Shown one piece after another: positions 23,801 to 35,055 of a stretch of DNA of 53,814 nucleotides. Under the pieces are notes generated by a model that was given only the letters and a program-made list of their open reading frames with translations, did not search any database and was not told where the DNA came from. Every line of letters begins with the position of its first letter. Position 1 is the stretch's first letter. The position numbers and the translations under genes are program-made. The DNA is from Chloromonas sp. AAM2 (lineage: Eukaryota; Chlorophyta; Chlorophyceae; Chlamydomonadales; Chlamydomonadaceae), in the NCBI GenBank assembly GCA_004335635.1, contig QAXH01004422.1, forward strand, positions 1,924 to 55,737, in the 5' to 3' direction.

Positions 23801-26800
23801 GGGCCGTGCTGGCCGGGGACCACCTGCAGCTGCCGCCCACCGTCATCAGCGAGGCAGCAGCGGCCAAGGGATTGGGGAGGACACTGTTCGAAAGGCTGCA
23901 GGTAAACACGTGGGCCTGGGGCCGGTCCATGATCAATAGCATAGACAAGAGCTTGGCCCCTCAGTGAGGCTAGGCTGGGTCGCATGCCTGGGTTGCCTGA
24001 GCATGTGTGTGACTAGCTGATTGCGCACAAGACATGCAGCATACACATGCACGTCTGCATGCATACCTGTCAAGGCATTCAGGATACCGTGGCAAATGGG
24101 TGGCGGTCAAGGATGGGTGACATGCATAATGAGTTTACACGCTAAGGCTGGCAGGAAAGGCATGTCTTGGTTGCTTCTGAAAGCCAGGCTGGTCCAATTC
24201 ACGCAAAGGCACGTTCTCTGCATTAATGTCTTCGCCCTTGCCTTGCCTTTCACTCTGTCTCATACTTACTTTCCCTGCAGGCCATGTTTGGTGAAGGTGT
24301 GAGCGAGATGCTGACTGTACAGTACCGCATGAATGCATCTATCATGCAGTGGTCATCAGACGCACTATACGAGGTGAAGGGGGGAAAGGGTCTTATATGC
24401 CGATGGGAGAGAAGTAGCCGATGGCTAGGTTGTTGCGGGCGCTGGAGTCTTGCGCATGGGGTGCTGCAGGCAGAATGTTGGCCAGTTTCTAAGTTGGAGA
24501 AGCTGGTGGGTGGAAATCACTCGATCACAGGTGAGGAGGCAAGGCACAGGCAAGGGTGGGCAAGGGGCAATGGACGCTCAGTTATTCTTCAGGCCGGAAC
24601 AAGGACTGCGCGGGTCGCGTACAACATTGTATGATAAGTCCACCTGAGTCAATGAATGTGTGTCTTCTCTGTCTTCTAGCCAAGCCTCATGGTTGCTTGT
24701 GTTGCCCCCAATCACTGCCTTGTGATCAATTGTTGCTTGCGTCGTGCGCAGAGCCGGTTGACTGCGCACGAGTCCGTTGCCGCGCACACGCTGTCGGACT
24801 TGCCTGTGAGACACGCCACGGCAGCCTCTAACACGACTGCTGCCGCGGCAGCAAAGAAAACCACCAGCAAGGTATCGGCAGGTGTGTGATCAGGCGCTGT
24901 CCCAGGCTACCTTGCAGATACCTGCTGTGGCGCACCTTGAGGATATGGCAACAGGGTGGGCAATGCGCAGGTATGGCCGGGAAAAAACAGTGTTGCCAGT
25001 GTAGTTGTCACCAAGGTCAAGTTAGGCGTCTCGGTCATGTTAACTGAAGCCAGTGCGATTGTACAAGTAATTACGTGGGTTGAAAGAGCTCACGCGCCAA
25101 CTTTGATTCGAAAGAGCTGACGCTCTGCGCCATGTGCTGCAGTCGTCGTTGACGCCGTCCCTGTGCTGCTGCTGGTGGACAGTGCGGGGTGTGGGTTCGA
25201 GGAGCGGCAGGAGCAGGAGGGGGACAGCAAGGCGAACGAGGGGGAGGCAAAGGTGCGGCGCAGGCAAGGGCCAGGTGTCAGGCAAGGGCCTCGCCGCACG
25301 TGGCTGCAGAACAATCACCTGTGTTTGTGCATGATATGGTAAGCAAGTATCTGTCATGTCCTGTGCGCATGGTGTATGTGATGCTCATTAATGCAGGGAC
25401 GAGTGTAGAGTGCAGAGGGTCGAAGTTCTACCTGGTTGACCCATTTCACTTTACCTCTCCACTACAGGCGGTGCTGGCGCATGTACGCCGCTTGTTAAAG
25501 GCCGGCTTGGGCCCAGCAGATATTGGTGTTATCACACCATACAATGCACAGGCAAGTTGACTTTGGCCCCAACAGATGGTTTACCTTGTAGACCAGCCAC
25601 CAAGGTAGGATAGACCGTACATCATCCTGCAATAAATATCATGTGCTGCCAGTTGCGGGGTGGAAAGCCCCATTTACTGTACGTCCTCGAAATCAACATG
25701 AGTGTCAACAAATGAACCTGTTGACGAGTGCCTCATCGGCCGTCCTGGCCTTCTTGGGCCATCTTTATCGTTCTCTGCTTTGCCCTCCTTTCATAATAAT
25801 CTAGCAGTTTCAGCGTCCAGCTTTGCCCGTAGTAGTGCTGCCGCAGCTTTCTGATCGGGTTTGGGGTGTGGAAAAGAGTTTTAGCTGCTTCAGTGAAGCC
25901 TTGATTGGTAAATCAGCCATGGCAGCACACTCAATTGCTAATACAGTCGCTGGAATGGCTTAAGCGGGCATCGAAGGGTTGCTCACGTGTGCAGGCATTT
26001 TGGCCCTCGGAACACGAGACTTTACACGAGGCCCAAAATGAAGTATTATCAAAACACGAGACTGGGCCAAAATGAATTAATTAGCTCGTCTTGATTTCGA
26101 GGACGTACGGTATGGCCTTTTGCGGGAAGTTTGCGGGGAATGATGACAATTCCTGGCATACTGCGGGAATTGAAACGCCTTGTTCCGTCGCGCTGCGGGA
26201 AGTTGCCAAGTATCGATCTGCTTTCTTTCAGTTGCTATGCGCAATTGAACATTGAACCCTTTTGAGTTGGAATGTGTGAAGGAGTGAAATCAAAAACAAA
26301 CCAATCTGGCAGCCACACACGAGGCCTTTCAGTTTGCCAACAGTGGCTGTGGGAATGCTGCGCGAGATTACAGTTTTGTCTGGCTGTGTCTGCGCGTTGC
26401 CTGTGTGAATGGTAATTAGTGTACGGGGTCGGGTGCGGGACCTGCAGGACGGTTTTATTGCATGTCGTTTTGTCTATACAATAGTCAGTGGCGGGGTCTG
26501 GCTAGTGGGTCAGGGGAGAAGCAACAGGTAGGCCCAGACAACAGACTTATTACAGGAGCTGTGGTTGCACCCTGCATCGGCCTTGGTTACTCGCTCTGGT
26601 ACTGCTTCTCAGTTCCAGCTTGCCTTGCATACAGGTCAACGTTTTCACGTGTTTTGTGCAGGTGGCATTGTTACGTGAGATGCGTCCCGAGCAATTGCAT
26701 GCTGTTGAGATCTCGTCAGTGGACGGCTTTCAGGTGCTGATGCCAGACGCAGCATGCAGCCAAGCCCAACGTCCTTATAGTTGTCTGGGTGATATCATCA

Positions 26801-27203
26801 TGCTTTCTCCTGGGACTGTCCTGGACCTTTGAATGCAAGCACAGGACTTGAGCATATTTTCATGTGATTGTGAACACAGAGTTGCAACGTTTGCATCTCC
26901 TTTCAGGTGCTCCCCTCTTACCGTATGGCCCATCTTCAACGTGTGCTGCAGGGCCGTGAGAAGGAGGCAATCATCATCAGCATGGTGCGCAGCAACACAC
27001 GCGGGGAGGTGGGCTTCCTGAGCGACCAGCGGCGCATGAACGTGGCGGTGACACGCGCGCGGCGGCACGTGGCGCTGGTGGCGGACAGCGAGACTGTGTC
27101 ACACGACCCGTTTTTGAAGGGATTGATAGGCTACTTTGAGCAGTTCGGAGACTACTGCTCCGCGCAGGAGCTGGTGGATGAAGCCGACGCACAACAGAAG
27201 TGA
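17861..27203 (+). CDS. IGHMBP2/SMUBP-2-like SF1 helicase with N-terminal R3H domain
   Basis: Sixteen exons: 17861..17899, 18384..18521, 18658..18987, 19299..19503, 19727..19830, 20114..20360, 22237..22415, 22651..22766, 23234..23384, 23716..23901, 24281..24373, 24752..24881, 25143..25252, 25468..25551, 26662..26733, 26952..27203. They give 811 aa in continuous phase. Residues 14-50 are an R3H nucleic-acid-binding domain ([26 protein letters not shown]). The helicase core shows GPPGTGKT (about 352-359), VIDEAAQ (511-517), [27 protein letters not shown] and [10 protein letters not shown] (757-766), diagnostic of the UPF1/IGHMBP2 group of 5'-3' ATP-dependent RNA/DNA helicases. It lacks the C-terminal R3H and AN1 finger of animal IGHMBP2 and looks most like plant homologues. 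Exon 1 may instead run to 18064, which keeps phase and adds 55 aa. One intron uses a GC donor (25552). TGTAA lies at 27244. Confidence 0.93.
20547..20745 (+). repeat. Intronic direct repeat, copy 1
   Basis: About 195 bp starting ttcagcagatgcgtcactc and ending ctcgagccagcgcatggcc is repeated at 21218-21413 in the same orientation. Both copies lie in the long intron 20361-22236, which splits the Walker A codon of the helicase. Identity is about 90 percent by eye. Confidence 0.85.
21218..21413 (+). repeat. Intronic direct repeat, copy 2
   Basis: Second copy of the 20547-20745 segment, about 670 bp downstream in the same intron. Shared words include ctacaagactgctacat, gatcgtgttt and ggacgagcccaaacatgtta. 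Confidence 0.85.
25679..26108. mobile_element. MITE-like element with 18-bp terminal inverted repeats
   Basis: The left end gtacgtcctcgaaatcaa (from 25679) is the exact reverse complement of the right end ttgatttcgaggacgtac (to 26108). If the TA dinucleotides at 25680-25681 and 26106-26107 are target-site duplications, the element is about 424 bp with 15-bp termini beginning cgtcctcg. The interior has no coding frame and includes two copies of the word aacacgagact. It sits inside the helicase intron 25552-26661. The size and possible TA duplication fit a Tc1/mariner-type non-autonomous element. Confidence 0.65.
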
Positions 27204-27269
27204 AGAATCATGACAAGGTGGCAATCGTAATCTTCTGTGTTGGTGTAAGACTTGCTGGCAGTCACCTGT

Positions 27270-27320
27270 TACAAGGAGGGAGCGCACACCAGGAAGCACG
27301 TCCAACGCAACCTGGGTCCT
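27270..27320 (+). repeat. Dispersed repeat family B, truncated copy 3
   Basis: Only the first 50 bp of the family (ttacaaggagggagcgcaca, ccaggaagcacgtccaacgc) are present, followed by unrelated sequence. Confidence 0.75.
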
Positions 27321-27514
27321 CGCCGTTGCAAGTTGGTGACATATGGTATGCTTGCAGCAAATGTCCTAAGCATGAATTAACAGAGAAATTATCAAACATT
27401 CTGGTCCAACATAGCCACACTGGCTGATATGCCAACCAAAGTACAGCCGACGGTTCAGGCGAAGAAGAAACCAAAAGTCACAGTGAACAGTGAACCATAT
27501 GAATGTTTTCAGGC

Positions 27515-27650
27515 CCCTTTTTGGGTCTAACGAAGTTTGCGGATAGGATAGCACCTCGAAGGGTGACCACCACCATTAATATCCGGGTGTGCGCAATCCC
27601 CTTCACATGTAGGTTGGACGGGTTGAATCCCTCCCATCTTGTGATCTAGT
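27515..27650 (-). repeat. Dispersed repeat family A, long copy
   Basis: Reverse-complement copy matching 45400-45560 over nearly its full length, including the outer part with the words caggccccttttt and gggtctaacgaagtttgcgg. It lies in the 3' region between two convergent genes. Confidence 0.8.
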
Positions 27651-27657
27651 TGCATTG

Positions 27658-28707
27658 TCAGTCGATTTTGAGCTGCGGATGAACTCGAACCTGATCGTTA
27701 GCCCCTGCTGTCTCGGCTGGCTTAGCCATAAACCTGGACGCTACTATCAGCGCCACCAGGAACATTAGCATAGTCAGCTTATTGCCCCATCCCTCCGTCC
27801 AGCCAAGCGCCCTAAAGGCCACCAAGCTCACCAAGCCCACCACTACCACACCAAACCGCACTGCAACAGTGCGCTGACTTTGGCCGATAAGGAAGGTCAC
27901 GCCTGAGAGGATTAGGCATGCACCGAGGGCACTGCGCACGTCCAGGAGTTTTTCCAGCTGCAGTGCTGGCCTGCAAGAGGCAGCCAAACTGTTTGCGCTT
28001 GCCAAACCTACAACAGTAGTAGTTGCATGCATTCCACGCAAACCCACAATCAGGATTTGGCTCCACATGTGCCTATGTGCCATGCCTAAATAGTGAGAGG
28101 GACACCAACAACACCTTATCAGTTGGTGCCTGGCTGCCCTTGTGCAGCTCGGGTAACTCGTTTGTGCATGGGTATTCTAACGCCTGGAAGTCACGTGGGT
28201 TGCTTGCATGTTGCACCTGATACTACACATGGCGTAAAACAGGCAATCAGACTCAAAACCTGCTGCCTGCCTGCCTAGTGTGATGCGATCAATGTGACTT
28301 TCGCAAGGCCGGGTATGTCAGGTGGTGGGTCTCAAACGAGGCCATCACAGCGCTAGCATCCATTACTTACTTATCCTGCTCAGTGAGTCAGCAAGCTTTG
28401 GATTGGATAAAAGGGCAACTTGACAGCCTCATCTGCCGGTGCCTGGCTGCGTGTAGAAGCACCTGACGCTGTCAACACTACTCTGGCAAGGCCACCCTGA
28501 CCTGAGTAGGTGGTGTGTACCAATACTCACTACTTACTTGTCCTGCCCAGTGAGTCCCGAGCGCCTCAAGCCCAGTCCTTCCTCCAGCCTGCTTAACACC
28601 AGCATCGTGCCAGCTCCAATGCTGAAGGCTGGCAGAATGGCTTTCCATGACGTGGTGCGCGGCTCGGGCGGCTCCGGAGGTCCGGCGTTGGGATCGGGAA
28701 ACAACAT
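27658..28707 (-). CDS. Unknown 160-aa multi-pass membrane protein
   Basis: Two exons, 28707..28538 and 27970..27658, join in phase 2 and encode 160 aa (483 nt with stop). The N terminus is Pro/Glu-rich (NAGPPEPPEPRTTS) and is followed by four hydrophobic stretches: KAILPAFSIGAGTMLVLSRL (about 22-41), ALGACLILSGVTFLIG, VRFGVVVVGLVSLVAFRALG and LTMLMFLVALIVASRF. The C terminus is polar. The family is not recognised. It shares a 271-bp upstream region with ATPAF1, so joint regulation is possible. The start is the only in-frame ATG before the first hydrophobic stretch; an upstream exon cannot be ruled out. Confidence 0.65.
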
Positions 28708-28978
28708 CGTGCGGAATGTGACAAGCCTGGAGCTACATGTGCACCAAGTGACTTTACAAGCTTGCATGCACTGGAACACTATGCATGGTAGATGTTCTGG
28801 GACGCGTCTGGACAAGCAGGAACACACCGTGGAGAAGCAGCGAAGTCTGAAGACTTGCCTGTGCGCGAGTTACTCGGCGGTTACTTTCAACATATGCGTA
28901 TACGTGTGCCATCATGCGATCATCTTTGTTTTACTAAGTCTACGCTGCATTGAATACTCATAATTAAGGCACACCAAA
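28708..28978. promoter_or_regulatory. Putative bidirectional promoter region
   Basis: The two start codons at 28707 (minus) and 28979 (plus) are only 271 bp apart, so both promoters and both 5' untranslated regions must fit here unless upstream exons were missed. No TATA box is evident. The inference rests on gene layout alone. Confidence 0.5.
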
Positions 28979-31348
28979 ATGCTAGCTGCCTGCAGGCGTC
29001 TGCGCGTGCCTCAACCTTTCCTGGGTGGCTTGGCGGTGAGTGTATTGTAGATAAATACGAGTCCCAAGACATGGCCACATGCATACAATAAAGACTTGTA
29101 TGCCTTACTGCATCCTCCCAAGCATGCATCCAGCTGCACATGCAAGCATTGATGATGTCACCCGGCATCCTGCCCATTGATGGAGTGCACCTTGAATCTG
29201 AGTACGGCTCTGTATCAACCATATGCATGGCCTGCGCAGGGTGTCTTCTCACAATGGCAGGAGTGCCGTTCGTACGCTATGGGTGGGGTCGCACAGACGT
29301 CTCCTACCAAACTGAATGATGTGAGTGCATGATAGCAGTACATGACCTGATTCGGCCTAGCACCGCCAAGTGCACTCCGCTCTGCACTGCACCAAGCAAT
29401 CATCAAAGGAAACACACAATTGGATGTCCTCTATTTTTGCTCGATGTCATACTGCAAGTAAATTGCCCTCATAGTAATATGGCACAGAGCAGCCTGCCAG
29501 CCTCTATGACCACTCTTTGACTCTTCCCAGCTTCTCTCACCACAGCTTTTTTGTCACATTTTATCAGCAGTGTATCTCAATGGCGTCAGACAGTCTGTCT
29601 GACGTTGGTGTATCTTGATCATGCTGAGTCACGGCTCACAACGGCAAGGATGCCGCACACCGCCATGCACCTTCATTCCTGTCGTTTCATTCCAGCGCAC
29701 TCGCATACCAGCCTCACTGCATGCCAGTCAGACTGCCCTGATGATGTGCTGTATTTTATTTCCTTTGTCCCTGTTTTGGGTATTTGACAGGTTATGAAGA
29801 TGGACCAGCTTGAGGGCAAGAGCACCAAGCAGATAGCACAGATCTGGCTGGACTACCACCTAAGTGAAGCCTTCAAGGGCCGGGCAGGAGCGGTGATGAG
29901 TGCAGAGGAGTGGCAGTTGTTACAGGAAAGAGCGAAGAAGAGGTAGGTAAATGCATCATGAGTGCCCAATCAATTGATTGTGTTTGATACCTTTCCTTCC
30001 TTCCTTCCTTAGCGCCCTTCATGTAGCTTCAGGTTGTACACTTCAGGCCGCGGTACGGCACTGCCTCCCACTCCGGGCTTGAACATGGGCTTGAACTGTT
30101 TCGGAACGTTTTCGCCCTTAGCACGGGAGCCCACGGGCTGTGCAGGTGCAGTCTTCGGTGTTCCGCTCTCAACTCTTGGACCTGATGTGTGTACTGCTGC
30201 CTTTGCTGGCTGTTTGTCGAGGTCCAACCTCTTCATGTCTCTGCATGTGTTGTCCAGACCTGTTCACCATCCGACCTGCCGCTGTCCCTGCCTGTGTCCT
30301 CAGCCCCATGTTCGTGCTGCCCCTGGCCAAGCCCAGTGACGGCTACCTGTCCCTGCTGACTCAGCAGCAACTACCCTTCACCCTGGTCACCTCACTGGAG
30401 GAGTACAGAAAGTGAGTTCCAATGCTGTTGGAGGGGTACTGTGTCGGCTGGCACAATGGTGGTCTGGAATCCTATGCACATGGCGGGAAGGGTGGTGGTT
30501 TTAGGCAGAGGAAAAGTCTGCTCAGACTTGCTTGAACCTGGAAATCTGCCTCAGGAAAAGCTGCTGGTGACTCTTGTATTCTTCTGGAGGCTCTGCGCAT
30601 TTGCACGCATTTCGCCTGGCTCCACCCCTCGCTCTATCAGGTCCCAATCCAAGCACCGCCCAACTGACCCACCCCCTGGCTACTGAACATGCTTGCCTGG
30701 CAGCTCGTGTCTGTCCACTAACACTTGCATCCAGTCTGTCCCTCTTCTAGGTACGGCCCCGGTGCCCCCGCCTGCCTGACGGTCACGCACTACACGGAAC
30801 TGCTGGACAGCGCACAGATCGTGCTGGTACGGGCAGACATCGTCAACGACAAGATCATAAACCCGGCAGAGGTGCGTCTGCTGTTAGTGACCCGCTGCGT
30901 GGCTAAGCAACGTGCGAACTGAACCAACACTGGGGTGTCAGCACAAGCAGGGCAGGGAAGCTAGCCATGTCTTGCTACACATCTCGCTATCAGACACTGG
31001 GACGAAGGTAGGAAGGCTAGCCATTATCTTACGCGACCATACCAGCTCAATCACTGAGAGGTGCACATTTGCTGTTGCACTTTTGCGGTAGTTTCCTGCA
31101 GCTATCTGCCCAGGAGATGCTATTATGTTGTGCTGCCAATTCAAATATGCCACACGGGGTTTTCCCTCACTTGTGTTTTTCCTATCTCTTTTTGGCAGGC
31201 ACGCACGCTGCTAGAACTGCTGCGAGCCTTCTACACGGACGGGGAAGACTACAAGATGGTGTTGGACTTCAACCATCAGCCTGCTGCCTTTGACTTTGAC
31301 AAACTGCTTACCAAAATGAACATCAAATCAGGATCACTTGCTAAATGA
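28979..31348 (+). CDS. ATP synthase F1 assembly factor 1 (ATP11 family)
   Basis: Six exons, 28979..29035, 29240..29320, 29791..29942, 30304..30411, 30751..30871 and 31199..31348, give 222 aa (669 nt with stop) with all phases consistent. The first 19 residues, MLAACRRLRVPQPFLGGLA, look like a mitochondrial targeting sequence. Family landmarks follow: LEGKSTKQIAQIWLDYH, AVMSAEEWQLLQERAKK, PMFVLPLAK, GYLSLLTQQ, LTVTHYTELLDSAQIVLVRAD, INPAEARTLLELLRAFY and the KMVLDFNHQP block near the end. Known Atp11/ATPAF1 proteins act in the mitochondrial matrix, binding free F1 beta subunits so that they do not aggregate before F1 assembly. Length is somewhat shorter than the human protein, mainly at the N terminus. 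Intron 3 carries a (cctt)n tract just after 29990. Confidence 0.92.
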
Positions 31349-32550
31349 TGGCAGCATTGCGCCACAGGGCTGCACTCCACAAAACGCATCAACCAGCGGG
31401 CGTAGTCGGATAGCGTAGAAATAGGAACTAACTCAGGCCACTGCCCATAAGTATTCCATCCTGTGCTGGGTACAGGAAGCAACGGTCTTGGAATCAAACT
31501 GCCTCCCCTTTGCAGCTGCTCCCTTCATTTGTTTTACAAGCCTGGCGTTTCAAGCCCAGCTTGCACGATCTTGTACAGGCGGGCAGGTGCCCTGTCAATG
31601 CCCACCTGACCTTACCATGTCTAGTTGATAATCGCACAAGCGCGTGTCGTGGAGTTTCGCCCTGTTACACTTCTCTGTGCTCTCTGACAAGAACAAGTCC
31701 TATATTTGTTGGGCCCTGCCTGTTGCGGCCCTTGTGACATGTGTGACTCACAAGCAGCTGATCGCGTTGTGCAATGCCCAAATGCGAGACAACCTGGTCA
31801 TGCTTTGCTTGACTACAAGTGCTGGTAGCACTGGCCTTTACCTGCCTTGAATTGCCAAATGCCAAATGTAATACGAGTAATGATAGCACTGGCCACCTGG
31901 TGGGCCTTTTCTGCCTTGAGCATGGCTCGCCGCACAGTTGTGGCGGCCTGCCCTTTCTCAGGCATGTTGAGATTTGGTCCTTGCATAGATGTGCTGCTTC
32001 TCCAGTGTACGCATCTAGCACGTGTCACTTAATAGTAGACTTGATCACGGTTGTTGCTGGGTTGTGTACTGGAAACGCTAGACCGGTTCCATTGTGAATC
32101 ACATGTTGACGCTGGTATCACGTCCGTACTCGAGCGTTACGTAGTTTTAGGTTGGGCAGCCTCCGAGATTCGAAATGATTGGCTCGCCGCACGCTCTACC
32201 CACTCCAGCCACCAGTGCAGTTGCAGGAAGGGGGAAGAGAGCGTTCATGACAGCCTGGCCGTCCGCATTGCAGAAACAGCTGCACACAGGCAGCAGAAGC
32301 ATAGAATGACCATTGCAGAGCACCAAAGCATCACTGGCACGTTTTGTCTGCCGTGTTGTTCAAGTGTGTTGCAAGCATATGCCACAACACACGTGGACGC
32401 CAATTTATGCCTCGTATGCGTATCCACACAGCAGCTTGACATTTAAAGTGTGCCGAAGCGCAACAGCTAGGCACACTGTGACGTGCAAAGGTCCCTTCCT
32501 GTTTGCCATTGCACGAGCAATCGCACGGCATGTAGGACGTCTCTACCAAC
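31349..32550. other. Convergent spacer, no supported gene
   Basis: 1.2 kb between the ends of ATPAF1 (plus) and the secreted-protein gene (minus). Only short, mutually overlapping frames are present and no repeat family member was seen. Both 3' untranslated regions lie here. Confidence 0.5.
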
Positions 32551-35015
32551 TTACTTCTGTTCGGACCAGGCCCTTGCTGAGTTGCAGCAGTCAGACTGCA
32601 GGAGCGATTCCAGCCCCGGCACAGCTGCAGTGACGCCCGCCCACAGGCTCGAGGCCACGGGCAGCCGGCTGGCGTTGACTTTGGTGATGGCTGAGGCCAC
32701 AGAGGCCACTGTGAGTGAGTGAGTGAGTGAGTGAGTGAGTGAGTGATTGTCTTTTGACAATCTGTAATATCATCCGACATGTCAAACGGAAGATGGCTCA
32801 GGCATTCATACACAACATCATTATACTCGCATTGCAAAAGGCTGCTGGGTGCTAAGTATGACCTTCCGTCATCACCTGTGGGCTCACGCAAGAACTAGCA
32901 CGCTTTGCATGTGCTTCTGCTTCCCTGCTTTTTTTAAGTTTTGTAGCCGGATGCCTTCCTTTGTGCCTTGTTCCTTCCTGCCTTCGGGCCTGTTACTGCC
33001 GTTCTTTGTGCCTTTCTTCTTCTTTCTTGCTCAGGGTAGGTCAGGTCAGTACACATCCCGCCCTGCATCCCTTGACTTCCCTGCTGTAACAAATCAATCA
33101 CCTGTTGGGGTGGAGCTGGAGGGTCGGAGCAGCTGGGGGCAGCTGACTGCCAGGCTCGTGACGGCAGTCTTGCATTTGGACATCCCCATGAGCTGCAGGT
33201 GTAGGCATAGGGCCAAGTGAGGGCTGAACAGGCCAACGACAGAGGACTGAGCATTGGTGAGAGCGGTGACAGCCATCCTGCTTTTGTAAGCAGTGAGGCA
33301 GCTAAGCTGTCAGGCGAGACATTTAACTTGAGCTCTTAGTTGTCATTTACCATCTTTGAGTTGTAAACACTCGATGAAACGTTATCAAAGGGTAAACTGG
33401 GCCTGGACCGGCCGCACCACACAGTTGTACTTGCAATACGGACGTGCCATAAAGCTCCATTTGCAATGGAGGAATCCTTGCGCCTACCGGGCTGTCCAGC
33501 TGCAAGGTGCTTGCATCCCTTGGCCACGACACGCTGGAGGGGGTGGACACCACCGTCCGGTAGTTGAGCAGAGTCTCCGCGCTGGGCCCAACCTGTGGCA
33601 GCATTCGAGTCAAACAACTCGCGCCAGGCAGGTGGCTATGTTGGAGTCGCAGCCACCACCAGTCGTATGTCACGTAAGGACACGCAGGTCGTCCTTTCAA
33701 TCCAACTGAAGGTCAAGCTCTGTACCACAGGTGCAGGCAGGCTCGGAGCTGTGGAACACACGTTTTGCTGTTTACCAGTGCCCTCTGGCCTGAAGTCCCT
33801 GCCCCGGCATACCCAGGCAGAGTCGTGTTCATATCGAAGTTGAGACAGACTATGAGCAGGGCAGCCGTTCAGATACTCATCTTGAGTTTGTACTTTACCC
33901 CTGTCCCGACCTCCCTGCCGTGCTCACCCCTGTGAGCGGGTTGACGTAGGCCCTCAGCAGGATGATCATGAAGCGGTTCAAGGGCAGGCTGCGGGCCCCT
34001 GTCAGGGGAATCTCCTTGCAGTAAGGCAATCCTGCGAGCCAATGAATGGTAACACACCAACGCAATGCAATGGGTTTTAGGTGCACTGCACTGCATAAGG
34101 GATAAACCCAGCTGAATCCACACTGCTGGGCGATCGGGTTGACCACATGGCTTTGCTGCCCAGTCTAGCTGTCAAAGTCTCACAATTATGCTCAAGCGGT
34201 CATGTACCCATAGTGCACCTAACAGCCCGTTGATAGGTTGGTACAGTGGCAGCATAACCAGTCACTGAAAGCACAACGCAAAAAAAAGGTTCAAACCACA
34301 CTCGGAAACGCGCCCTTTGGTCAGAGCTGACTGATGGTCATGGCCTACCCTACCGCAGTGCTGCCAGCTACTCTGTACCTGTGCAGTTGCGCGAGTAGGA
34401 CACAACAAAGAACCTGTTGCTGAGGTTGGCGTAGGGGCCATCAGCCATGTGCTTGTCAGCGCTGCCCATCATCTGAAAGCATCAAGCAGACAAACGTGCT
34501 AAACGATCCACTTGCCAGAGCGATTCAGCAATTGTCGCTGCTCTGCATACACTGTGCACGCACGGGGACAACCATGTAATGCCGGCTAGCTTTTCAAGTC
34601 AAACAGTCAATCAAATCGCGGACACAACGGCAATGGCGGCTGGGAACACCGCAGATACCGCGCGAAGTGCTACAACCTCATGCTCATCTCTTCATTCTGC
34701 GTCAATTCCAATCAATATACGTCAATATACATCAATCTACGATACTCATTTCAAGCGATACACAAAGCTGTAGAGAACGGTTAAGCAGTTCACCTCTTGG
34801 TCGTCCCAGCTGGCCAGTCCCAGCCTCTGTATAGGGTCCGAGGGCGCCACGTTGACGTAACTGGCGGAGCCTGTCACCACATGATTCACGCCCACCAGGT
34901 ACAACACCTGATGGTGCGAGCATCGCACAACAAACCGTGCACCGCCCGTTTTGCCATTGGCCACGCCTGCTGCTGTGTCTGCTTAGCATGGCTGATCTAC
35001 CAGCGTTTTCGATTG

Positions 35016-35055
<40 letters not shown>

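Larger units (their letters stand above)
27204..27657. other. Convergent spacer filled by repeats
   Basis: Space between the helicase stop (plus) and the stop of the 160-aa membrane protein (minus). It contains a truncated family B repeat (27270-27320) and a long family A repeat (27515-27650) that ends a few bases from the stop codon at 27658. The TGTAA at 27244-27248 is a candidate poly(A) signal for the helicase. Confidence 0.6.

Noticed and set aside
33347..33592. Secreted-protein gene ending at 33347 by reading through exon 15
   Set aside because: Codon character drops sharply after 33488, where a donor (gtaggc) occurs, and downstream exons 33246..33102 and 32708..32551 continue in phase. 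It remains an alternative 3' end.
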